Assembly: GCA_023621895.1 (NCBI GenBank) | Contig: JAMOAF010000550.1 | Span: 1-10,063 of the forward strand | Reading direction: 5' to 3' | Length of the DNA stretch: 10,063 bases | DNA from: Planctomycetota bacterium | GTDB lineage: Bacteria; Planctomycetota; Planctomycetia; Pirellulales; Thermoguttaceae | Shown here: one piece after another, positions 1 through 6,335 of the stretch | How positions within the stretch are numbered: position 1 is the first letter of the stretch | Layout of the letters: each line of letters begins with the position of its first letter | The notes under the pieces: generated by a model | Told to the model about the DNA's origin: nothing | The model's database searches: none | The model's input: only the letters and a program-made list of their open reading frames with translations | Translations under genes and position numbers: made by a program

Positions 1-277
1 GGTCATCGCCCGCGACAAGATCGGCTCGTTCATGGAGGTCGAGGATTGCCAGGCGTGGCTGGAGCGCTGGATCACGAATTACGTCAGCGCCGATTCGAAG
101 CCGAGCGCGGAGGCCAAGGCCAGGTACCCGCTCCGCGAGGCGAAGATCGAGGTGCGGGAAGTGCCCGGGGCGCCGGGCAGTTACAACGCCGTGGCCTGGC
201 TGCGGCCCTGGCTGCAAATGGAGGAGCTGACCACGTCGCTGCGGCTGGTCGCCAGAATACCCCAGCTCAGCAAGTAG
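1..277 (+). CDS. tssC: T6SS contractile sheath large subunit TssC (ImpC/VipB), 3' end only
   Basis: Only the last ~91 residues are visible, read from base 2 to a TAG stop at 275-277; the gene begins outside the window. The fragment opens with the TssC signature IARDKIGSF, continues through YPLREAKIEV and ends with the typical TssC tail SLRLVARIP. In the family, TssC pairs with TssB and polymerises into the cytoplasmic contractile sheath around the Hcp tube, and the C-terminal strands belong to the interlocking sheath core. By eye about 40 of the last ~90 residues match the end of the next gene, so the two are paralogues. This copy has the more canonical tail and is probably the main sheath subunit (ImpC/TssC41 position), with tssB expected just upstream. 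Family assignment is secure; the role as main subunit is inference. Confidence 0.9.
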   Translation, partial: VIARDKIGSFMEVEDCQAWLERWITNYVSADSKPSAEAKARYPLREAKIEVREVPGAPGSYNAVAWLRPWLQMEELTTSLRLVARIPQLSK

Positions 278-306
278 CCGGGACGGTCCGTGGAAAACGG
301 TCCGCG

Positions 307-360
307 TGTTGCGGACGATGCGCGCGGCCGCGCCGGTGATCGGCGCGGCCTGCCGCAACA
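307..360 (+). promoter_or_regulatory. nested inverted repeat, predicted RNA hairpin upstream of tssC2
   Basis: The inner stem is perfect: GGCCGCGCCG (326-335) pairs with CGGCGCGGCC (341-350) around the loop GTGAT. An outer 8-bp stem TGTTGCGG (307-314) pairs with CCGCAACA (353-360), separated by an asymmetric internal loop (11 nt on the left, 2 nt on the right). No U-run follows, so it is not a standard intrinsic terminator. In a tssC1-tssC2 transcript it could act as an RNA-stability or attenuation element that sets the ratio of the two sheath proteins. That role is inference; the pairing is read directly from the sequence. Confidence 0.5.
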
Positions 361-448
361 GCGGGGACGGCCCCCCGTAAACGGTTACAGTCGCGTTCTT
401 CTCGTCTCCGGCTCGCGCCCCCCCCCAAGGTGCGCGGCGCCCCAGCGC

Positions 449-454
449 GGAAAG
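449..454 (+). promoter_or_regulatory. ribosome binding site supporting the tssC2 start at 464
   Basis: GGAAAG lies 9 nt before the ATG at 464. It supports that start over the upstream in-frame GTG at 290. A nearby ATG at 456 is out of frame. Confidence 0.5.
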
Positions 455-463
455 CATGCATCG

Positions 464-2065
464 ATGGGTGACGGCTCGATCGAACAAAGCCGGCGCTCCG
501 CGTCATCAGCCGGCGCGGTCCAGGTGGATCGGCCCGGCGGCGACCGCCGCGGCGCCGCGCCGGCGCCGTCGGGCCAGGCGATCCTGGTCGAGACGGCGAT
601 CGCCGCCACTGCGGGCGGCCGCGGCGAGGCCGCGGACCGCTTGAATGCGTTCCTTGCGGCCCCGCCCGCCGAAGCCCTGAAAAAATGGCTTGCCTGGTCG
701 GCGCCGCCTGGGGAGCGGGTGACCAAGGGCGAGGTGGCGGAGAGTCTCGGCCGCCAGATCGCGCGGCTCGACACGCTGATCACGGACCAGGTCAACGCGA
801 TCCTCCACCACGAGAGATTCCAGAAGCTCGAAGCCTCCTGGCGCGGGCTGAACTACCTGGTCGACCAGGCGGACGACGTCGAGAACCTCAAGGTCCGCGT
901 GCTCAACCTCTCCTGGAAAGAGCTCGCGCGCGACGTGCAGCGCGCCTCCGAATTCGACCAGAGCCAGTTGTTCCGCAAAATCTACAGCGAGGAATTCGAC
1001 ACGCCGGGTGGAGTGCCGTTCGGCGTGCTGATCGGCGACTACGAGATCCACCCCAGGGCCAGCGCGGCCCATCCGATCGACGACGTGAGCGTTCTGGCGA
1101 CCGTCTCCCAAGTGGCGGCCGCGGCGTTTGCGCCGTTCGTCGCCGCGGCGCACCCCTCGATGCTCGAGCTGGAGAATTTCCAGGCGCTCGAGCGCTCCCT
1201 CGATCTGCCCCGGACTTTCGAGCAGCTCGATTACCTCAAGTGGAGAGCGTTTCGGGAAACGGAAGACGCCCGGTTCGTGGGGCTGACCCTGCCGCGCGTC
1301 CTGATGCGTAAACCGTATGAGGACGACGGATCGCGCGTGGACGGTTTCGTGTTTCGCGAACAGACCGGCAGCCCCGACGGCAGCGGCTATCTCTGGGGCA
1401 ACGCGGCGTACGCATTCGCGGCCGTCCTCTGCCACTCGTTCGACGAGTCGCGGTGGCTGGCCGGAATTCGCGGCGTCCGCCGCTCGATCGACGGCGGAGG
1501 CGTCGTTCCCGGACTGCCGGTTCACTGTTTTGGCACCGACCGGATGGGAGTCGTCCCCAAGTGCTCGACGGAAGTCTTGATCACCGACCCGCTCGAGCAG
1601 GAGCTGAGCGACCTGGGGTTCATCCCCCTCTGCCATTGCCAGGACACGGAACTCTCGGTGTTCTACACCAATTGTTCGGTGCAGAAACCCAAGCGTTACG
1701 ACGAGATGGCGGCGACGGTCAACGCGCGGATGTCCGCCCTGCTCCAATACATGCTCTGCGTGTCGCGATTCGCGCACTATTTGAAGATCATCGCCCGCGA
1801 CAAGATCGGCTCCTTCCTGGAGGCGAGCGAGTGCGAGCGGTTCTTGCACGACTGGCTGCACCGGTACGTCACGTCCGACCGCGACGCCAGTCCCGAAGTC
1901 AAGGCGGAGTACCCGTTGCGCGAGGCGGCGGTTCAGGTCCGGCCGCACCCCGGCAAGCCGGGCTGCTACCTCTGCGTGGCCCATCTTTGGCCGCACTTTG
2001 ATTTGGATGAATTGACGGGGAGTGTGAAAGTGACGACCGAGCTCTCGCCGGGGCGTCCCGGCTGA
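464..2065 (+). CDS. tssC: second, divergent TssC-family sheath protein (ImpD-type)
   Basis: A complete 533-residue protein of the TssC/VipB family, slightly longer than the usual ~490-500 residues. The extra length is a low-complexity Ala/Arg/Gly-rich N-terminus (about residues 1-90). Family landmarks follow in order: LDTLITDQVNAILHH, then SWRGLNYLV (W126), FGVLIGDYEI (G187 onward), CSTEVLITDPLEQELSDLGF (C367 onward), QKPKRYD (407-413), and RDKIGSF (445-451) followed by YPLREA. The tail GSVKVTTELSPGRPG departs from the usual LRLVARLP-like end. Its place directly after a canonical tssC and before tagJ matches impD (TssC40 in Agrobacterium), in an order already known from imp-type T6SS loci. 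It probably acts in or near the cytoplasmic sheath; whether it co-polymerises with TssB is not known from sequence. The start is ATG 464 with GGAAAG upstream. Confidence 0.9.
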   Translation: MGDGSIEQSRRSASSAGAVQVDRPGGDRRGAAPAPSGQAILVETAIAATAGGRGEAADRLNAFLAAPPAEALKKWLAWSAPPGERVTKGEVAESLGRQIARLDTLITDQVNAILHHERFQKLEASWRGLNYLVDQADDVENLKVRVLNLSWKELARDVQRASEFDQSQLFRKIYSEEFDTPGGVPFGVLIGDYEIHPRASAAHPIDDVSVLATVSQVAAAAFAPFVAAAHPSMLELENFQALERSLDLPRTFEQLDYLKWRAFRETEDARFVGLTLPRVLMRKPYEDDGSRVDGFVFREQTGSPDGSGYLWGNAAYAFAAVLCHSFDESRWLAGIRGVRRSIDGGGVVPGLPVHCFGTDRMGVVPKCSTEVLITDPLEQELSDLGFIPLCHCQDTELSVFYTNCSVQKPKRYDEMAATVNARMSALLQYMLCVSRFAHYLKIIARDKIGSFLEASECERFLHDWLHRYVTSDRDASPEVKAEYPLREAAVQVRPHPGKPGCYLCVAHLWPHFDLDELTGSVKVTTELSPGRPG

Positions 2066-2116
2066 GCAAGCGCCGAGCGGGTCGGAGGCGGCCCAACCAA
2101 TGCGGGGAACCAGGTC

Positions 2117-2932
2117 ATGAATGCAAGCGAACTGTTTCAGGCCGGGCGGCTCGGGGAGGCGATCGCCGCCGCAACCGACCAGGTCAAGCGGAATCCCACG
2201 GACGCCAGCCGGCGGGGCCTGCTGGCCGAACTGCTGTGCTTCGCCGGCGAGTTGGAGAAGGCGGACCGGCAGCTCGATGCCCTCGGCGAGCTGGACCCCC
2301 AGTCGGTCCTGGGAATCACCATGTTTCGCCAATTGATCCGCGCCGAACAAGCCCGGCGGCAATTCTTCACCGAGGGCCGCGTCCCCGAGCTGCTCGACCA
2401 GCCGGGCGAGCGGCTGGAGCTGCACCTGGCGGCGTCGATTCGCATCCGGGAGGGGCAGCAGGGCGAGGCGGCGGCGCTGCTGGCCCGAGCGGAAGAGCTC
2501 CGGCCCAGAAGCCGGGTGGTCTCGGAAGGCCAGGCGTTTGACGACATCCGCGACCTCGATGACCTGACCGCCTCTTTCTTCGAAGTCTGCACGACCAACG
2601 GCAAGTACTACTGGATTCCCATGGAAAGGGTTGAATTGATCGAGTTCCGACCCCCGGTCCGGCCCCGCGATCTGCTCTGGCGGCGAGTCCACATGGTGGT
2701 CGCCGGCGGCCCGGACGGCGAGGTCTACCTGCCCGCCCTCTACGCCGGGACTCACGCCGAAGCCGAGGACCAACTCCGCCTGGGAAGGTCCACCGATTGG
2801 CGCCAGGCCGATGGGGGCCCGGTCCGCGGCGCGGGCCAGAAGATGTTTCTTCTCGGGGAAGAGACGCGGGGTATCCTGGCAATCAACGATCTGTGTTTCT
2901 CCGCACCGGCGCGGGCGCAAGAGAATGGCTAA
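2117..2932 (+). CDS. tagJ: T6SS accessory protein TagJ (ImpE/SciE family)
   Basis: A 271-residue protein matching the ImpE/TagJ family along its whole length. The N-terminal ~120 residues are helical and TPR-like (AGRLGEAIAAATDQVKRNPT, then LLAELLCFAGELEKADRQL). The C-terminal domain carries the hallmark FDDIRDLDD (141-149), YYWIPMERVELIEF (from Y164), PPVRPRDLLWRR, GEVYLPALYAG and a GPVRGAGQKMFLLGEE segment. In Pseudomonas aeruginosa HSI-1, TagJ binds the TssB N-terminus and ClpV and assists sheath disassembly; a similar role here is inferred. The gene begins 51 bp after tssC2, with GGGGAA at 2104-2109 as a likely ribosome binding site. Its last codons overlap the tssE start by 8 bp, which suggests translational coupling. 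Confidence 0.93.
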   Translation: MNASELFQAGRLGEAIAAATDQVKRNPTDASRRGLLAELLCFAGELEKADRQLDALGELDPQSVLGITMFRQLIRAEQARRQFFTEGRVPELLDQPGERLELHLAASIRIREGQQGEAAALLARAEELRPRSRVVSEGQAFDDIRDLDDLTASFFEVCTTNGKYYWIPMERVELIEFRPPVRPRDLLWRRVHMVVAGGPDGEVYLPALYAGTHAEAEDQLRLGRSTDWRQADGGPVRGAGQKMFLLGEETRGILAINDLCFSAPARAQENG

Positions 2933-3425
2933 GATTTCATCCAAACAGTTGCTGTTGCCCTCGGTGCTGGATCGGCTGATCGACGACAGCCCCGGCGACA
3001 CGCGCGAAACGGCCAAGTCGCGGGCACAGGTCCTCCGCGAATTGAAGCAGAGTGTGCGCCGCGACCTCGAGAACCTGCTCAACACGCGCTGGAGGCCCAC
3101 CGGCTGGCCAAACGACCTGACCGAACTCGAGCGATCGCTGGTCGGTTATGGAATCCCCGACATCACTTCGGCCGAACTGGCGGCGCTGGGTTCGCGGGAG
3201 GACTTCCGGCGGACGATCGAGGCCGTGATACGGCGATTCGAGCCGCGATTCAAGAGCGTGCGGGTCGAGATGCGCACGAATGTCGAACCGCTCGATCGCA
3301 CGTTGAGATTCCGCATCGACGCGGTCCTCTACGCGGAACCGGCGCCCGAGCCCGTCTCGTTCGATTCGGCCGTCGAGCCGGCCACGGGCACGGTCGAGGT
3401 CAAGGGAGCCGCCGATGGGCGATGA
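2925..3425 (+). CDS. tssE: T6SS baseplate protein TssE (gp25-like)
   Basis: A 166-residue protein, within the normal TssE size range. It starts with the family-typical LLLPSVLDRLIDD. It then has SVRRDLENLLNTR, YGIPDITS, and the conserved gp25 core FEPRF (105-109, with the E-P-R triad intact) followed by KSVRVEM. TssE is the homologue of phage T4 gp25, the baseplate wedge protein from which the sheath begins to polymerise in the cytoplasm. ATG 2925 is chosen because the protein then begins exactly at the family's conserved N-terminus; the frame stays open further upstream, but that part lies within tagJ. The Shine-Dalgarno signal is weak (AAGAGA abuts the ATG), so expression probably relies on coupling to tagJ. 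The 3' end overlaps tssF by 11 bp. Confidence 0.94.
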   Translation: MAKISSKQLLLPSVLDRLIDDSPGDTRETAKSRAQVLRELKQSVRRDLENLLNTRWRPTGWPNDLTELERSLVGYGIPDITSAELAALGSREDFRRTIEAVIRRFEPRFKSVRVEMRTNVEPLDRTLRFRIDAVLYAEPAPEPVSFDSAVEPATGTVEVKGAADGR

Positions 3426-5250
3426 ACTGCTTTCCTATTACAACCGTGAACTCTCTTTTCTCCGCCGGCTCGGCGGAGAATTCGCCGAGACCCACCCGAA
3501 GATCGCCGGGCGGCTGCAACTCACCGCCGACTCGGCGGAGGATCCGCATGTCGAGCGGCTGATCGAGGCGTTCGCCTACTTGAGCGCACGAATTCGCTGC
3601 AAGCTCGACGACGACTTTCCGGAGATCACCGCCGCCTTTCTCAACGTGCTCTATCCCCACTACCTGGCGCCGATCCCCTCGATGGCGATCGCCAGGTTCG
3701 TCCTGGATCGCACCCAGGGGGAATTGACCACCGGCTATGCGGTTCCCGGGGATGCCGTGCTGGAGACGGACCCCATCGAGGGACAGCCGTGCCGCTTCCG
3801 CACGGCGTATCCGGTCACGCTATGGCCGATTGAACTGGCGGCGGCCGAGCTGGCCAGCCGCCCTTTCCAATCGCCGGAGACGGTTTTTGCATCGAAGGCG
3901 GAGTCGGTGCTGCGCCTTGCCTTCCGCTGCACCGTTCCGCAAATGGGTTTTGGCGACCTGGCCATCCCCTGGCTGCGGTTTTTCTTGAAAGGCCAGACCC
4001 AGCATGTCTACGCAATCCACGAGATGCTCCTGAACAACGCGCTCGGCGTGGCGATCGCCGGGCGCGACGGCAAGCTGCTTGCCGCGCGGGCCGGCGGCGA
4101 GTGGATTCGCCCGGTCGGGTTCGAGCGCGAAGAAGGCCTCTTGCCCTACACGAACCGCTCGATGCTCGGCTACCGCCTGCTGACGGAGTTTTTCACCTTC
4201 CCGCAGAAATTTCTCTTCTTCGATCTGGCCTGCTTCGAGCCGCCGGAACGAGCGCGGGCCGGCGACAGCCTCGACGTGTTCATCTACTTCGACCGGTCGT
4301 CGACGGACTTGGAGAGAAACGTCGCCGCCGACATGTTCCAGATGGGGTGCACTCCGATCGTCAACCTGTTTGCGCAGCGAGCCGAACCGATTGCGCTGAC
4401 GCACAGGCAGACCCAGTACCGGGTGATTCCCGACGCGCGCCGCCCCCGCGCCCACGAGGTCTACTCGATCCACCGCGTGACGGCCACCTCGCCGGACAAC
4501 CGGAAGATCGAGTTCTTGCCGTTCTTCTCGTTTGGGCATGCGGCCCGCCGCGGACAGGGGGCATTCTGGTATGCCACGCGGAGCGCCGCCGGGCAGGCTG
4601 GCGGCGAGCCCGACGAAGGCACGGAGGTCCATCTCTCGCTCGTCGACCTCGATTTCGAGCCGTTCGCGGCCGCCGATTGGACGCTCGCCGTGGAGACAAC
4701 GTGCCTGAATCGCAACCTGCCTCATCGGCTCCCCTTCGGGCAGGGGCAACTGCGGCTTCGCTTGTCGAAGGGCGGGCCCTTTGCGGCGATCGAGTGCCTG
4801 ACCCGGCCGACGCCGACTTACCGCCCGGCCGAACGCAAGGGCCATCTCTGGCGGCTGATTTCCCACTTGTCGCTCGGGCACGTCTCCCTCACCGACGGTG
4901 AAACCGGCGCGGACGCCCTGCGGGAGATTCTCAAGCTCTACGATTTTGCCGACTCCGCCGAGACCCGCTCGATGATCGACGGCGTGCTCCGGATCGCCGG
5001 CCGCCGGGTCGTCGGCCGCGTTGCCGGCGATTACCGGGGAGGCGTCTGCCGGGGAGTCGAAGTCGCGATCCACCTCGACGAGAGCAAGTTCTCGGGCACC
5101 GGGGCTTACCTGTTTGCCTGCGTGCTCGAGCGATTCCTCGGCCTTTATTGCTCGATCAACTCGTTTTCCAGGTTGATTGTAACGACCAACCAGCGCGAAG
5201 GAGCGTTGCGCAAATGGCGACCTCGAGCGGGCGAGACGGTGCTCCTCTAA
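3415..5250 (+). CDS. tssF: T6SS baseplate subunit TssF (ImpG/VasA)
   Basis: A 611-residue protein, full length for TssF. The N-terminus LLSYYNRELSFLRRLGGEFA and the segment PHVERLIEAFAYLSARIRCKLDDDFPEITAAFLNVLYPHY (YPHY at 80-83) are diagnostic, as is the C-terminal FACVLERFLGLYCSINSFSRL. TssF assembles with TssG into the baseplate wedge at the base of the sheath (counterpart of T4 gp6). ATG 3415 is preceded by a good Shine-Dalgarno AAGGGAG (3402-3408, 6-nt spacer) inside the end of tssE. No signal peptide or membrane segment is apparent, as expected for a cytoplasmic baseplate protein. The gene overlaps tssG by 37 bp. I see no truncation or frameshift. Confidence 0.96.
   Translation: MGDELLSYYNRELSFLRRLGGEFAETHPKIAGRLQLTADSAEDPHVERLIEAFAYLSARIRCKLDDDFPEITAAFLNVLYPHYLAPIPSMAIARFVLDRTQGELTTGYAVPGDAVLETDPIEGQPCRFRTAYPVTLWPIELAAAELASRPFQSPETVFASKAESVLRLAFRCTVPQMGFGDLAIPWLRFFLKGQTQHVYAIHEMLLNNALGVAIAGRDGKLLAARAGGEWIRPVGFEREEGLLPYTNRSMLGYRLLTEFFTFPQKFLFFDLACFEPPERARAGDSLDVFIYFDRSSTDLERNVAADMFQMGCTPIVNLFAQRAEPIALTHRQTQYRVIPDARRPRAHEVYSIHRVTATSPDNRKIEFLPFFSFGHAARRGQGAFWYATRSAAGQAGGEPDEGTEVHLSLVDLDFEPFAAADWTLAVETTCLNRNLPHRLPFGQGQLRLRLSKGGPFAAIECLTRPTPTYRPAERKGHLWRLISHLSLGHVSLTDGETGADALREILKLYDFADSAETRSMIDGVLRIAGRRVVGRVAGDYRGGVCRGVEVAIHLDESKFSGTGAYLFACVLERFLGLYCSINSFSRLIVTTNQREGALRKWRPRAGETVLL
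5197..5203 (+). promoter_or_regulatory. ribosome binding site fixing the tssG start at 5214
   Basis: GAAGGAG lies 10 nt before ATG 5214, inside the end of tssF. It favours 5214 over an in-frame ATG at 5148 whose extra 22 residues are unlike TssG. Confidence 0.55.
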
Positions 5251-6335
5251 GACAGCAGTTGCTGGAGGAACCCCACCGATTCGATTTCTTTCAGGCGGTC
5301 CGCCTCCTGGAGCGGTTTGCCCATGCGGACGGGCAGCGCGGCGCCGGCCCAGCCGAGCCGGTAGGCTATGACTACGATCCGAAGAAAGAGGCGGTTCGCT
5401 TCCGGGCATTTCCTTCCCACAGGTTTCCGGCCGGGGAAATCCGCGAAATCAAGCCGCGGCCCGCGGCGGGCGAAGATTCCGGTCCTCGCGGCACGGACAT
5501 GACCGTGGCCTTCATGGGGCTGACCGGCCCCTGCGGCGTCCTGCCTACCCATTACACCTCGCTGCTGATCGAGCGCATCCGGGAGAAAGATTTCGCCTTG
5601 CGCGATTTTCTTGACCTCTTCCATCACCGGGCGATTTCCCTGTTCTACCGGGCATGGGAGAAATACCGGTTCCATGCGGCGTATGAACGGGCGGAGATTG
5701 CCGAGGGACCCGAGGCCGCCGACCTGCTCACCGCCAGCCTGCTGAGCCTGGTGGGCCTGGGCACCGGCGGACTCCGCAATCGGATGGCCTTCGACGACCA
5801 GGCGTTCCTCTTCTACGGAGGGCATTTCAGCCGCCGCGTCCCCGCGGCCGTCTCGCTCGAGCAGATCGTCGGTGACGATCTCGGTTTGCCGGCCTCCGTC
5901 CGCCAGTTCCTGGGGCGATGGCTTTACCTGGACCGCGAGGATCAGTCGGCCATGCCCTCGCGCGAGCTGCCCGAGGGTTTGAACAATCAGTTGGGCGCGA
6001 GCGTCCTGTTGGGCGAGCGGGTCTGGGACGCGGAGGGCAAATTCCGGGTGCGGCTGGGCCCGATGACGCGCGACCGTTTTCGGCAGTTCCTGCCCGACGG
6101 CCCGCTGCTGCGGCCGCTCTCGCAGATGATCCGCTCCTACGTGGGGCCGCAGTTCGATTTCGACGTGCAGCCGGTGTTGGTGGGCGAGGAGGTTCCCTGG
6201 TGCGTTCTTGGAAGCACGGATGCCGACGCGCCCCGCTTGGGTTGGAATATCTGGATACGCTCCCGGCCGTTTGCGCGCGATGTGTCAGACGCCGTTTTCT
6301 CATTGGAGGGAGAATCGTGGATTACCGAGTCTTGA
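5214..6335 (+). CDS. tssG: T6SS baseplate subunit TssG (ImpH/VasB)
   Basis: A 373-residue protein, at the upper end of the usual TssG length. It carries PHRFDFFQAVRLLE (20-33), followed by MTVAFMGLTGPCGVLPTHYT (FMGLTGPCGVLPTHY at 100-114). It continues with LRDFLDLFHHRAISLFYRAW, FYGGHFSRRVPAAVSLEQIV, and the closing LGWNIWI typical of the family. TssG partners with two TssF copies in each baseplate wedge (T4 gp7/gp53 counterpart). The start is ATG 5214, giving a 37-bp overlap with tssF; the stop overlaps the tssH start by 19 bp. Tight nesting with tssF fits the stoichiometric complex these two proteins form. Confidence 0.96.
   Translation: MATSSGRDGAPLRQQLLEEPHRFDFFQAVRLLERFAHADGQRGAGPAEPVGYDYDPKKEAVRFRAFPSHRFPAGEIREIKPRPAAGEDSGPRGTDMTVAFMGLTGPCGVLPTHYTSLLIERIREKDFALRDFLDLFHHRAISLFYRAWEKYRFHAAYERAEIAEGPEAADLLTASLLSLVGLGTGGLRNRMAFDDQAFLFYGGHFSRRVPAAVSLEQIVGDDLGLPASVRQFLGRWLYLDREDQSAMPSRELPEGLNNQLGASVLLGERVWDAEGKFRVRLGPMTRDRFRQFLPDGPLLRPLSQMIRSYVGPQFDFDVQPVLVGEEVPWCVLGSTDADAPRLGWNIWIRSRPFARDVSDAVFSLEGESWITES
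6305..6313 (+). promoter_or_regulatory. strong ribosome binding site for the GTG start of tssH
   Basis: GGAGGGAGA lies inside the end of tssG. Its GGAGG part ends 7 nt before GTG 6317. It is the best Shine-Dalgarno in the window and decides the unusual GTG start. Confidence 0.75.

Larger units (their letters stand above)
278..463 (+). other. structured intergenic region between the two tssC genes
   Basis: This 186-bp gap is the longest within the T6SS cluster. It contains an 8-bp direct repeat ACGGTCCG (283-290 and 297-304, period 14 bp), a strong nested inverted repeat (307-360), an imperfect palindrome GTAAACGGTTAC (377-388) and a run of nine C (418-426). The tssC2 frame stays open back to a GTG at 290, but that translation is Arg/Gly/Pro-rich with no TssC similarity, so it is treated as non-coding. 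I see no convincing sigma-70 promoter and no T-tract terminator. Confidence 0.6.

Noticed and set aside
290..463. N-terminal extension of tssC2 from the GTG at 290
   Set aside because: The 58 extra residues are Arg/Gly/Pro-rich and unlike TssC, the region holds strong hairpins, and ATG 464 has its own ribosome binding site.
506..3100. Long open frame of 864 codons on the - strand
   Set aside because: It lies antisense to tssC2, tagJ and part of tssE, which match known families throughout. Its translation is low-complexity and recognisable as no family. Long antisense open frames are expected from GC-biased third codon positions.
3820..5409. Open frame of 529 codons on the - strand opposite tssF
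   Set aside because: Antisense shadow of a full-length, well-conserved tssF; the translation is Arg/Gly/Pro-rich with no motif.
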